64,000 nucleotides of DNA, from the NCBI RefSeq assembly GCF_001421745.1, contig NZ_LMKW01000001.1, positions 1,046,464-1,110,463 of the forward strand. The letters run 5' to 3'. The notes beneath the pieces are model-generated. The model worked only from the letters and a program-made list of their open reading frames with translations. It did not search any database and was not told the DNA's origin. Shown here piece by piece: positions 27,401 to 35,228 of the stretch. Numbering within the stretch: position 1 is the first letter of the stretch; each line of letters begins with the position of its first letter. The position numbers and the translations under genes are program-made. The DNA comes from Sphingomonas sp. Leaf230. Its GTDB lineage: Bacteria; Pseudomonadota; Alphaproteobacteria; Sphingomonadales; Sphingomonadaceae.

Positions 27401-27850
27401 GGCGGCGCGGGCAACGATACGTTGATCGGTGGCGACGGTCGCGACATCCTCAACGGTGGCGACGGCAACGACATCCTGATCGGTGGCGACGACATGGACA
27501 CGATGACCGGCGGCGCAGGCGCGGACGTCTTCCGCTTCGAAGTGAAGGGCGACAGCCTGACGTCGTCGTCGCGCGACGTCATCACCGACTTCACCGTCGG
27601 GCACGACAAGATCGACCTGTCGATGATTGACGCCAACACGTCGCTGTTCGCGCGTGGCGATCAGGCGTTCAGCTTCATCGGTACGACCGGCAAGTTCACC
27701 GCACCGGGGCAGCTCCGCTACAGCTACCAGATGATCGGCGGGAAGGAATTCACCGTCGTCGAGGGCAATACCGACAGCGGTTCGGCCGCCGACTTCTCGA
27801 TCGCGCTGACCGGGCATCACGTGCTGACTGCGAACGATTTCTTCATGTAG
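24455..27850 (+). CDS. PelA-type polysaccharide deacetylase fused to cadherin-like and RTX repeats
   Basis: A protein of 1131 residues with no signal peptide. Residues 5-150 form a CBM9/DOMON-like beta domain (LDGMLNDW, AWLNTDRNAKTGYQ). Residues 165-280 look like the flavodoxin-like middle domain of PelA (RIAIVWSDS, FDILNEGDL). Residues 395-620 are a CE4-type deacetylase domain close to PelA: RVDMDQ puts candidate catalytic/metal Asp at 407 and 409, GTHSYTHP gives His483 and His487, and PWHDYGP follows. Next are a beta domain, a cadherin-like domain near 835-930 and seven or so GGxGxD-type RTX nonapeptides at about 954-1028. The C-terminal region is typical of type I secretion substrates. It should de-N-acetylate the Pel-like polymer outside the cell. 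The ATG at 24455 follows a GGGACGA site. Export by the exporter at 37360-42078 is inferred. Confidence 0.85.
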   Translation: MTNATPVMLDGMLNDWTTADRIDRGLGTGYAIYARSDGADFAFAMTAPTMIGANTTAWLNTDRNAKTGYQVFGFAGGAEYNVNFAADGTVSLYSGAAGQTLVASGLQAAWSADRTTVEFKVPKAAIGNPQAIDTIYDVNDTAFLPGNYSNPAFTVFNDTGIVADASRRIAIVWSDSTANAYFSKTAYSQLFMAAQSQAMQAGVPFDILNEGDLTSLATLAKYDTIVFPSFRNVEAGKADLIAQTLEQATKQFGIGLVAAGEFMTNGADNTALAGDSYSRMKLLFDATRVTGGFPADVTVKASDASHLVLDGYTDGQVIRQYTGVGWNAFTSVSGTGTTIATETVNGQTYSAAIATQTGGRNVLFSSEAVMADDNLLQKAIDYSVHGDGLSVGLQMTRQAGLFASRVDMDQSKQIEEVNPAGTAPGIYDKLLPILTEWKTNYNFVGSYYVNIGNDPANGEATDWAVSLPVYKALLDAGNEIGTHSYTHPMDTNLLTDAQIAFEFGQSRTELEKQLSAYLGKTVTVGGAAVPGAPEQIATSQEILKYVTYLSGGYSGVGAGYPNAIGYMTPQNATDDKVYLAPNTSFDFSLIEFQKKTVAEASATWAKEFGALTANADTPVIVWPWHDYGPTMWASDGATSLYTKQMFTTFIAQAAAAGVEFVTLADLAGRISVFQNATITSTVVGNTITATVGATTGTFSLDVDGQSSGQVIKNVANWYAYDADTVFLPKAGGTYVITMGAVADDVTHITALPMRATLTTLSGDGRDLAFTVEGEGKVTVDLKAPGTDWTTVSGGTIASQIGEILTIDLGAIGVHDVKIGHQANVDPVLTSFGGGTTGSLSIAENGTALTTITATDANMVWGDSIKYSIGTGGDGANFSIDATTGVLKFVTAPDYEAPTDANRDNIYGVTVVATDARGAIDTQTLTIGVTDVVGITKTGTMFADMINGTSEQDVLDGGWGNDVLNGLGGNDRLTGGLGNDTLNGGAGNDTLIGGDGRDILNGGDGNDILIGGDDMDTMTGGAGADVFRFEVKGDSLTSSSRDVITDFTVGHDKIDLSMIDANTSLFARGDQAFSFIGTTGKFTAPGQLRYSYQMIGGKEFTVVEGNTDSGSAADFSIALTGHHVLTANDFFM

Positions 27851-27874
27851 TCCGCGGCATAGGCCGGCAGTGTT

Positions 27875-29272
27875 ATGGCGGGCATAGGCTTCCAACTAGC
27901 GAAAACCGCGCTTGAGGGCGGCGTCGGCGGGATCGTCGGCGCCGCCGCATTCGGTGCGGTGATCAGCGCCGGGCCGTGGCTGATCACCGCGGTCGCGATG
28001 GCGATGCTGAACCACTGGTCGGGCGCGCACCTTGGCGCCGATGGCGCGCGGACGGTGCAGACGATCTTGGTCTATGCATTCAGCCTGTCCGCGCTGGCGG
28101 CGGCGCCAGTCGGCATCCTCGCGACGCGAATGGTCGCAGATCGTATCTTCGCACGCGATGGGGGCGGTGTTTCCGGCATCATGCTAGTCGCGCTCGCCAT
28201 CGGTGGCGCGATCGCGCTGGGAATCGGCGCGGTTGTGTTCGGGACCCTCGCTCGGCTCCAGCTTGGTGAGGCCGCCCTTGCAACGCTGATCCTCGCGTGG
28301 CTGACGCAGGTCTGGATCGCTGCTCCCCTGCTTACGGCCCTGCGCCGCTACCGTGCCATCCCCCTCGCCTATCTGCTCGGCATCGGTTTTGCGACGATGT
28401 TGCTGGCGCTGTTGCCGAAGCCTGACGTCGTCACCGTGCTTGCGGTCATCGCCGGCGGTATCGGGCTGACGCTGGCCGCGATCGTCGTCGTGATCCGTCG
28501 GCACTTCTCCGCGCCGCCCGTCCTGCCGACGCGCGATGCGATGGCGCCGCGGCTTGCGTGGATCGTTGCAGCGGCAGGCATCGCCGGGGTCGCGGCGATC
28601 TGGATCGACAAATGGCTGTTGTGGGCGGGGCCCGACAGCATCCGCGCGATCGGGCTGTTGCGACTCAATCCGATTAACGACCAGGGCAGCTTTCTCGGGC
28701 TGCTGACGATGGTGCCGGGCCTGACGCTGTTGCTGATCGTCACCGAGACGCGGTTCGATCGCGCGTTCGGCGACATGATCGTGCGGTGTACCGGCACGTC
28801 GACGCTGCAACGGATCGAGGAGGCGCGCAGCGAACTCGCGCGGACGATGTTCGACGGGCTGCGGATCATGCTGCTGGTGCAGGCGCTCGTCGCCGCGCTC
28901 GCCTGGGTGTTCGCGGTGCCGCTGTTCGAATTGATCGGCGCGGACGCGCGGGCGATTTTCGCGTTTCGCCAGACCTCGCTCGGCACGGTCTTTCACCTCG
29001 TGGTGATCGCGACGACGGTCGTGCTCGCTTATTACGACCTGTTCGGGCGGATTCTGCTGACGTGGACGGCGTTCGCGATCGGCAGCGGCGTCGCAACGTT
29101 GTTGCAATGGGATGCGGGGTTTGCCGCATTCGGCTGGGGCTATATGGCCGGCGCCGTGATCGGTGCGTCGGTCGGCTTGGCGCTGGTCGCCGAGGCTACG
29201 GTAAACCTCACTTACCTGCTGTTCGTCGGCAACAATCCCTCGGTCGTGGGGCATGGAGGGCGTCTGTTGTGA
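27875..29272 (+). CDS. pelG: PelG-like inner-membrane polysaccharide transporter
   Basis: A 465-residue protein of about twelve membrane segments. It opens with MAGIGFQL, the typical start of PelG, and shows the conserved GPWLIT stretch near residue 33 and RLNPINDQGSFLGLLTMVP near 270. PelG belongs to the MATE/MVF-like flippase group and works with the glycosyltransferase PelF to move the nascent Pel polymer across the inner membrane. It begins 24 bases after the deacetylase gene and its stop overlaps the next start (GTGA), so it is part of the same operon. Confidence 0.9.
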   Translation: MAGIGFQLAKTALEGGVGGIVGAAAFGAVISAGPWLITAVAMAMLNHWSGAHLGADGARTVQTILVYAFSLSALAAAPVGILATRMVADRIFARDGGGVSGIMLVALAIGGAIALGIGAVVFGTLARLQLGEAALATLILAWLTQVWIAAPLLTALRRYRAIPLAYLLGIGFATMLLALLPKPDVVTVLAVIAGGIGLTLAAIVVVIRRHFSAPPVLPTRDAMAPRLAWIVAAAGIAGVAAIWIDKWLLWAGPDSIRAIGLLRLNPINDQGSFLGLLTMVPGLTLLLIVTETRFDRAFGDMIVRCTGTSTLQRIEEARSELARTMFDGLRIMLLVQALVAALAWVFAVPLFELIGADARAIFAFRQTSLGTVFHLVVIATTVVLAYYDLFGRILLTWTAFAIGSGVATLLQWDAGFAAFGWGYMAGAVIGASVGLALVAEATVNLTYLLFVGNNPSVVGHGGRLL

Positions 29273-30162
29273 CGGGAAGTACGGATATGCCGCGCCGGAA
29301 GATCATGCGGCGGATGCTGGCGCTGGGTGCAACGACCCTGACGCTCGGGCTTCGATCGCGGTCGGATGCCGCGCCCAAGCCGTCCGCGAAAGCCGCGCTG
29401 CGCTGGGGCGTCGATTACGGTGCAACGACCGATCCAGTATTGGCGAGGACGTGCGCGCTGCTGGTACTGGAGCCGCATCACGCGCGCCCGATCGCACCGC
29501 TCCGGGGCCCCGGCAGCATCCTGCTGGGTTATGTCAGCTTCGGCGAGGTGGAGCGCAGTCGGCCCTATTTCGCCGCGCTCGAAAAGGCCGGCGCGCTGAG
29601 GGCCGCCAATCCCAACTGGCCCGATGCGCGGCTTGCCGACCTGCGCCATCCGGCGTGGCGCGCGGCGGTGCTCGACCGGCTCGTCCCCGCGATCCTGGCG
29701 CTCGGCTATGACGGCATCTTCATCGATACGATGGACAACGCCGAAGCGATGGAGCGGCAGGATCCGGTAGCCAACAAGGGCATGGTGGCCGCAGGCGTGA
29801 CGCTGATCGCCGCCGTACGCGCGCGCTTTCCCAGAATCCGCATCATGCTCAACCGCGGCTATGCGCTGTTGCCCGACGTCGCGCCGAAGATCGATTACCT
29901 GCTCGGCGAGGCGATGGCGTCGCGGTGGAATTTTGCCGCCAAGCACTATGAATTGCTCAGCGATTCGGACTGGGCCTGGCAAGCCGGTCGCCTGCGTGCG
30001 GCGAAGGCCCGGAACCCGGTGCTGCGCCTGATGACGCTCGATTACTGGGACCCGGCCGACACGAAGCAGGTCGCCGCACTGTACGCGCGCGAGCGGGCGG
30101 CGGGGTTCAGCCCCTATGTCGCGACGCTGGCGCTCGACCGGCTGGTGCCGGAGCCGAGTTGA
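29269..30162 (+). CDS. pelA: Stand-alone PelA-type glycoside hydrolase (GH114/GH166-like)
   Basis: A 297-residue TIM-barrel protein equivalent to the N-terminal hydrolase domain of PelA, an endo-alpha-1,4-galactosaminidase. Key pieces are LRWGVDYGATTDP, GYVSFGEVERSRPYF, YDGIFIDTMDN (Asp148-Asp156) and YLLGEAMASRWNF, whose Glu214 aligns with the catalytic Glu region of PelA. An N-terminal Arg-rich segment (MPRRKIMRRMLALG) followed by a hydrophobic stretch looks like a Tat or Sec signal. The GTG at 29269 overlaps the pelG stop and follows GGAGGG; an ATG at 29287 is the alternative. In Pseudomonas this domain and the deacetylase are one protein; here they are two genes. Confidence 0.85.
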   Translation: MTGSTDMPRRKIMRRMLALGATTLTLGLRSRSDAAPKPSAKAALRWGVDYGATTDPVLARTCALLVLEPHHARPIAPLRGPGSILLGYVSFGEVERSRPYFAALEKAGALRAANPNWPDARLADLRHPAWRAAVLDRLVPAILALGYDGIFIDTMDNAEAMERQDPVANKGMVAAGVTLIAAVRARFPRIRIMLNRGYALLPDVAPKIDYLLGEAMASRWNFAAKHYELLSDSDWAWQAGRLRAAKARNPVLRLMTLDYWDPADTKQVAALYARERAAGFSPYVATLALDRLVPEPS

Positions 30163-31880
30163 TGAGGATCGACCGCCGACGCGGACGTCTCGCGATCGTC
30201 CTGCCCGCATTGGCGGGGCTTAGCCTGCTCGCGGGCGGGCTGATGCTGTTGCCGAACGACCGCGAGATCCTTCACGCCGAGCGTCGCGCACAGCCTGTGC
30301 CGACGACGAGCAGTTTGCTCGTCGCGCCGGTAGCGCCCCCGGTGGTGCCGCCTGCGCATCCGGCGATCGCGGCGCAGATCGCCACGGCCGATGCAGCGGC
30401 GCTGGCCGCGCTGACCGCGCAGCTGATTACCGCGGGTCAATCGGTGTCGACGATGCAGGTCGCCTATGATCTGGTCGCGGCAAAGCGACCGGCCGTGGCG
30501 CTGGATTATCTTGCGGCACGGCCCGACGGCGGGGCGGCAGCGACGTGGCGGTTGCGTGTCGATCTTCTTCGCCAAACCGGACGAACCGCGGATGCGTCGA
30601 CGCTCGTCACGCAGGCGGCGCAGAAGCGCGGATCGGTGCCGGCCGCGGACATCGTTGCGGCGGCCTATGCCATCGATCGGCCCGACCTCGTGATCGCAGC
30701 AGCGGCGAACCACGTCATCCCGCCGCCCGATGCCGCGCTGTCGCTCGATCTGGCCCGGCGCGCCGACAAGGCCGGGCGCAACGACCTGATCGCGCTGCTC
30801 GACACGGCGACGACGGCGAACTGGCGTGCAGCGGATCCGTGGCTGGCGATCCGTGTCGCGGCGCGCGCGAAGGATACCGCGGCGGGCTTGAAGGCTGCCG
30901 ACTATCTGCCGGTCGAGCAGCGTCCGGCGGCGCGCGAGGCGATCCTGACCACAGCGGGCGACCGTGAAGGCTTGCGTACCGAATTGCTGGCGCGTGCCGC
31001 GGCGCCGGATGCGCAACCCGAGCGGGAGGCGGAACGACTGCTCGCGTCGGGCTACCGTGCCGATGCGGCGGCAGTGCTGCGGCGGGCAGCGACCGGGCAG
31101 CCACCGAGCGCGCCTGCCGCTCAGCGCGTGCTGTACCTGATGGGTCCGCGGCCGGAGTCCGACGATCTCGCCTGGCTGAAGCAGCAGAGCCTGCAGGGCA
31201 ATGCGGCCCAGCAACGCGCGTGGCTGGCGCGCTATGCCGAGCGCGACCGGCCGGGCGAGGCGCTGGCGTTCGTGTCGCGGCATCCGCTCGCGAGCCAGAC
31301 CGACGTGATGCTGATGCGGCTGTCGCTGGCCCGAACGGCTAGCAATGATGCCGCCGGTCGTGCGGTGCTGGCATTGTTGCTGGACGGCCGCGCACTGGAT
31401 CCGGCGCAGGTCGCGGCGCTGTCCGCTGCGGCCCCCGCAAGGATCGAACCGGCCCAAGCGGCGGCGATCGCGAAACGCCGCGTCGCGTCCGGGGTCGCGG
31501 CGCCACGCGATCAAATCGATCTCGCCTGGACGGCGTGGAACGCGGGCGATGCGAAGGGCGCGGCCAAATGGCTCCACGCGCATCTGGAGACGGACCCGAC
31601 CGACCTGCCGGCGCTGCGGTTGATGGCTGATGTGCAGGCACGGATCGGTGGAGATCGGGCTGCACGTCCCTGGCTGGACCGTGCGCTCGCGCAGACGCCC
31701 GCGGAGAGCAAGGCTCGCGTGGAAATACTCGAGAAGCTCGGTCGTCGGGCCGACGCCTTGTCGCTGGTCGAAACATTGCGTGCCGAAACCCCGCACGACC
31801 GATCGCTCGCCGCGCTGCACGCGCGCCTGCTGATCGCGCAGGGACAGGCCGGGCGGGCGCGAACGGTGCTGGCGCAATGA
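30162..31880 (+). CDS. pelB: PelB-like TPR protein (N-terminal half of a split PelB)
   Basis: A 572-residue protein with one N-terminal membrane anchor (LAIVLPALAGLSLLAGGLMLLP) followed by helical TPR-type repeats through to the C-terminus (for example WTAWNAGDAKGAAKWLHAHLETDPTDLPALRLMADVQARIGGD). This matches the periplasmic TPR part of PelB, which in Pseudomonas holds PelA and guides the polymer to the outer-membrane pore. The frame stops before any barrel; the barrel is the next gene, overlapping by four bases. The start overlaps the upstream stop (TGATG). Confidence 0.75.
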   Translation: MRIDRRRGRLAIVLPALAGLSLLAGGLMLLPNDREILHAERRAQPVPTTSSLLVAPVAPPVVPPAHPAIAAQIATADAAALAALTAQLITAGQSVSTMQVAYDLVAAKRPAVALDYLAARPDGGAAATWRLRVDLLRQTGRTADASTLVTQAAQKRGSVPAADIVAAAYAIDRPDLVIAAAANHVIPPPDAALSLDLARRADKAGRNDLIALLDTATTANWRAADPWLAIRVAARAKDTAAGLKAADYLPVEQRPAAREAILTTAGDREGLRTELLARAAAPDAQPEREAERLLASGYRADAAAVLRRAATGQPPSAPAAQRVLYLMGPRPESDDLAWLKQQSLQGNAAQQRAWLARYAERDRPGEALAFVSRHPLASQTDVMLMRLSLARTASNDAAGRAVLALLLDGRALDPAQVAALSAAAPARIEPAQAAAIAKRRVASGVAAPRDQIDLAWTAWNAGDAKGAAKWLHAHLETDPTDLPALRLMADVQARIGGDRAARPWLDRALAQTPAESKARVEILEKLGRRADALSLVETLRAETPHDRSLAALHARLLIAQGQAGRARTVLAQ

Positions 31881-33352
31881 TCGCACTGCTGCTCTGCCTG
31901 ACGGACGCGCCGGCGCTGACCGTTCCCCGCACCGTCTTCGCGGACAGTCGTGTCGTGGTGCCCGAGGCCGTGCTCGCCTGGCCCGACGACGCGGTCGTCC
32001 GCATCGAAGAGCGCGACGGAGAGCTGGTCGCGCGGTTCGATCACCCGGTGACGCCGGACCGGATCGCGGCGTTCCGCGAGGCCGCCGGCGATGCGATCGG
32101 CGATCTGCGCTGGAACGACGACAGCCTCGTCCTGCGTCCGGCCGCCGGCTGGACGATGACGTGGCGCCAGGCGGGCCCGGTGGTCGCGCTCGCCTTCTCG
32201 CCGCCGGCTCCGAACGATGGGGTCGCCGAAAACGTGGACGACAGCGCTTCCGAGGCCGCGCTGACCGCAATCGAAGCGGATGCCGCGGCCGGGTATTCGG
32301 GGCAGGCACGGCGCGCCGCAACCGCGTTGGCGAAACGCTATCCGACCGACCGGCGCGCCGCCCGCATGCGCGCCGACACGCGGCTTGCCGATGGCGACGT
32401 GCGCGGGGCGGCGCGCGATTACCGTGCGCTCGCAGCGGACGACCTGACCGCCCGCCGTGCGATCGCCGCCGCGCCGGGAACCGCGAGCGTCGGCGTCACC
32501 GCACGCGACGGCAGCGATCTGTCGCAGGCGGAGTTCGCAGCACGGATCGACGCGGCGGTCGGCGATACCTTCGCGGTCGGTGGTGGCCTCCGCCATATCG
32601 CCAGTCGTGTCGGCGACGACTCACAGACCGTGCGAACCGGCCATACCGTGGTCGATGCCTCGCTCGCCGCAGCGTTCGACGGCGCAGTCCGCGTACAGCT
32701 GCTCGCGTCTGCCGCGCTCGACGATGGCGTCACCGGGGGCGGCGCCAAGGCCGTCGCGGGGTCCGCCGATGCCCAATTTCGCGTGACATTGACCCGGCAC
32801 ATGCCCGATTACTCGACGCCGGCGCAGGTGCTGGCAGGCGGGTATCTCTCACGCGCCCTGCTCGGGGTGACCTATCGGCTGACTCCGGGTCTCGTCGTGC
32901 AAGGCGATATCGGCGCGAACCGCTACGGGCTTGCCGGGAGCAGCGGCGCGAGCGACACCATCGTCGCGAGCGGCGGGGTCGATTATCTCATTCGTCGCCA
33001 GTTCCCCGCGCTCGGCCTGACCTATCGGTTCGAGGCCGAATACGTCCAGCATTTGCAACTCGGCGCGGACAGCTTGGCCATCATCCCGCTCGCCACGCGG
33101 GAGAACCATACCGTCCAGGGCCTGCTCAGCGGCGCGCTCGGCACGGTGCAGATGACCGCACTGGCAGGCTGGACCGTCGACAGGTTCGGTGGAGACGGGC
33201 CGACCGCCAGCCTTGGCATCGCAGCACCTATCGCGGTGGCCTGGCGGGTCGAGGGCAGCGGCGGCATCACATCGATCGCACGCCCCGGCTTCTCGGGTCG
33301 CCAACTCTACGCACGGGCGCTGCTGACACGCAGCCTTGGGGATACGCAGTGA
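31877..33352 (+). CDS. PelB-like outer-membrane barrel (C-terminal half of a split PelB)
   Basis: A 491-residue protein. The first 120 residues are a small exported domain after a short hydrophobic start (MIALLLCLTDAPAL). A TPR-like stretch follows near 125-185 (QARRAATALAKRYPTDRRAARMRADTRLADGDVRGAARDYRAL). From about 200 to the end it alternates like a beta barrel (YLSRALLGVTYRLTPGLVVQGDIGANRYGL; LYARALLTRSL). This fits the PelB outer-membrane pore. Together with the preceding gene the lengths add to about 1060 residues, near the size of one-gene PelB. The signal peptide is short and could be missed. Confidence 0.72.
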   Translation: MIALLLCLTDAPALTVPRTVFADSRVVVPEAVLAWPDDAVVRIEERDGELVARFDHPVTPDRIAAFREAAGDAIGDLRWNDDSLVLRPAAGWTMTWRQAGPVVALAFSPPAPNDGVAENVDDSASEAALTAIEADAAAGYSGQARRAATALAKRYPTDRRAARMRADTRLADGDVRGAARDYRALAADDLTARRAIAAAPGTASVGVTARDGSDLSQAEFAARIDAAVGDTFAVGGGLRHIASRVGDDSQTVRTGHTVVDASLAAAFDGAVRVQLLASAALDDGVTGGGAKAVAGSADAQFRVTLTRHMPDYSTPAQVLAGGYLSRALLGVTYRLTPGLVVQGDIGANRYGLAGSSGASDTIVASGGVDYLIRRQFPALGLTYRFEAEYVQHLQLGADSLAIIPLATRENHTVQGLLSGALGTVQMTALAGWTVDRFGGDGPTASLGIAAPIAVAWRVEGSGGITSIARPGFSGRQLYARALLTRSLGDTQ

Positions 33353-34317
33353 CGCACGACGACCCTGTTCGCAAATGGCAGACCCGGTGGCGACGCCCCG
33401 CACGCGTCGCGGCGGAGATCGCGCTTGCCTTCGCCGCGCTGGTCGCACTCGACTGGTGGCTGACGGGCGGCACCGGTTTCGCGCACGTCCATCCGAACCC
33501 CTATTGGGTGCCGGTCCTCGTGATGGCGCTGGCGTATGGGACCGGCCCCGGCGTTCTCGCAGCCGTGATCGCATCGGGGCTTTGGCTCGCCAACGTTCAC
33601 GACACCCCGGGCGAACGCGATTACCTCGATCACCTGTTCCATCTGTCGCTTCAGCCGCTGATGTGGTTCGTCGTGGCGGGGATCATCGGCGAAGTGACGA
33701 TCATGCGGACCGGGCGTCACGATCGGCTGGAAAAGCGCGGCCGTGTCGCGACGCGCAACCTGGCGCGTCTGACCGACGCGTTCGCGACGCTGTCGCAGAC
33801 CAATCGCCTGTTGCAGGTTCAGATCGCGACGGAAGCGCATACCGTCGGCCATGCGATCGAGACGGCGACGCGGCTCAGTTCGGAGGACCGGGCAGAGCGG
33901 CGCGGCGCGATTGGCGAACTGGTCGCCCTTGCCGCGCGGACCGCCGACTTCACCTGCTACAGGGTCACCGGCGGGGAGGCGCGTGCCTGGCTCCGGGGGC
34001 CGGTTACCGCAGGGCGGCGCGACGTCCTGCCCGCGTCCCTGCTGGAGCGGATCGAGCGGCACAAGCGGATCTTGCATGTCGCCAAGCGCAGCGATCGGCA
34101 CGCGCTTGACGGTGTCGGCGTCGCCGCGATCGCCTTGCCCGACCGGAAGACCGGCGAGATCGTCGGTTGCCTGATTCTCCACACCCTGCCCTTCGAGGCG
34201 CTGAACGCGAATCGTACCGCGGAACTCGCCGAGATCGCCGCCTGGTTGACGCCCCTGCTCGCCGAACTACCGCAGGCGACACGGCAACCGGTGAGATCCG
34301 CCGGGCTGGTCGCGTGA
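33349..34317 (+). CDS. pelD: PelD-like membrane protein without the c-di-GMP domain
   Basis: A 322-residue protein. Four membrane segments near residues 20-110 (ALVALDWWL, YWVPVLVMALAYGTGPGVLAAVIASGLWL, MWFVVAGIIGEVTIM) are followed by a coiled stretch (RNLARLTDAFATLSQTNRLLQVQIATEAH) and a GAF domain to the end. This is the PelD order, but Pseudomonas PelD is about 455 residues and ends in a degenerate GGDEF domain with the c-di-GMP-binding RxxD site. That domain is missing here, so the Pel-like synthase would lack the usual direct c-di-GMP control. The GTG start overlaps the upstream stop, and the stop overlaps the next gene. Confidence 0.78.
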   Translation: MTHDDPVRKWQTRWRRPARVAAEIALAFAALVALDWWLTGGTGFAHVHPNPYWVPVLVMALAYGTGPGVLAAVIASGLWLANVHDTPGERDYLDHLFHLSLQPLMWFVVAGIIGEVTIMRTGRHDRLEKRGRVATRNLARLTDAFATLSQTNRLLQVQIATEAHTVGHAIETATRLSSEDRAERRGAIGELVALAARTADFTCYRVTGGEARAWLRGPVTAGRRDVLPASLLERIERHKRILHVAKRSDRHALDGVGVAAIALPDRKTGEIVGCLILHTLPFEALNANRTAELAEIAAWLTPLLAELPQATRQPVRSAGLVA

Positions 34318-35228
34318 TCCTCCGCCTGATCGCGCTGGCGGTCTTTGAGATGATGATCCAGGCGGTGTGCTGGATGTCCGGAGTCGCGGTCGGCTGGGGC
34401 CTCGCTGCGCATGCCGTGGCGAGCGTGTTCGGGTTCGGCGTGTGGCTTCGCAGCGGAACAGCGGCCGACTTTGCCCCGGCGATGCTCGGCGTGCTCGGGC
34501 CGCTCGGGCTGCTCGTCGCGCTGCCGCTCGGGTGTTTATCCAGGCCCAAGACGCAGCGCACCGATGACGAGATGTTCGGCCCGGTTACGCGCGGCTCCGC
34601 ACAGCGCGGCGCGCGTCTCGCCGTCGCGCGGATGCTCGACGGACGCGTTCATCATGCGACGCCCGATACGCTCAGTTCGCTGGTCACGATCATGCGTCAT
34701 GGTGCGGTTGCCGAGCGGCGGCGCGCGCTGGAGACGGTGGTACGATCGTTCGAGCCGGCACTGTCGCCGTTAATCGCGCTGGCGCTGACCGATAGCGACC
34801 AGACCATCCGCGCGCTGGCGGCGGCGGCTTCCGCCCGGGTCGCGGAGAACCTCGTCCTGGCACGAGCGAAGCTATCGGCGCGCGTTGCCAATGGCGCCGA
34901 TCCGGAAGTCGCCATTAGCCTGGCGACGCTGCTCGCGGATCATGCCCGTTCGGACGTGCTGCTGTCGGATTCGCAACGCCTCCACCTTCGCGAGGATGCG
35001 GTCGCAACGATGGTCGCCGCGGTCCCTTCAAAGGCGGACGATCCAAGGTCTGGGACGCGCGACGCGTTGATGATGGAAGCATTTTGGGCCGCGGGCGATT
35101 ACGCGGCGATCGACCGGATGGCGACTGCGATCGAGGCCGCGTCGGAGCGGAACGATGCGCCAACGGACGCTACGCAGCGCGGCGCGACGACGCGGGCGAC
35201 CTGGTGGCTGACGGGAGCGGCGGCATGA
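34314..35228 (+). CDS. pelE: PelE-like membrane protein
   Basis: A 304-residue protein with two N-terminal membrane segments (VFEMMIQAVCWMSGVAVGWGLAAHAVASVFGFGVWL; FAPAMLGVLGPLGLLVALPLG) and a cytoplasmic alpha-helical repeat region from about residue 90 that resembles HEAT or TPR repeats. Position between pelD and pelF, size and topology match PelE, which forms part of the inner-membrane Pel synthase complex with PelD, PelF and PelG. Sequence identity to characterised PelE could not be judged, so context carries much of the call. Confidence 0.72.
   Translation: MILRLIALAVFEMMIQAVCWMSGVAVGWGLAAHAVASVFGFGVWLRSGTAADFAPAMLGVLGPLGLLVALPLGCLSRPKTQRTDDEMFGPVTRGSAQRGARLAVARMLDGRVHHATPDTLSSLVTIMRHGAVAERRRALETVVRSFEPALSPLIALALTDSDQTIRALAAAASARVAENLVLARAKLSARVANGADPEVAISLATLLADHARSDVLLSDSQRLHLREDAVATMVAAVPSKADDPRSGTRDALMMEAFWAAGDYAAIDRMATAIEAASERNDAPTDATQRGATTRATWWLTGAAA

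Noticed and set aside
24455..27850. Reading the RTX protein as a hemolysin or protease toxin
   Set aside because: RTX repeats alone suggest it, but the catalytic part is a PelA-like deacetylase and no toxin or zinc protease motif is present.
25280..27895. 871-codon minus-strand open frame opposite the RTX deacetylase
   Set aside because: The plus strand has unmistakable deacetylase and RTX motifs; the antisense chain is low-complexity Arg/His/Val-rich text.
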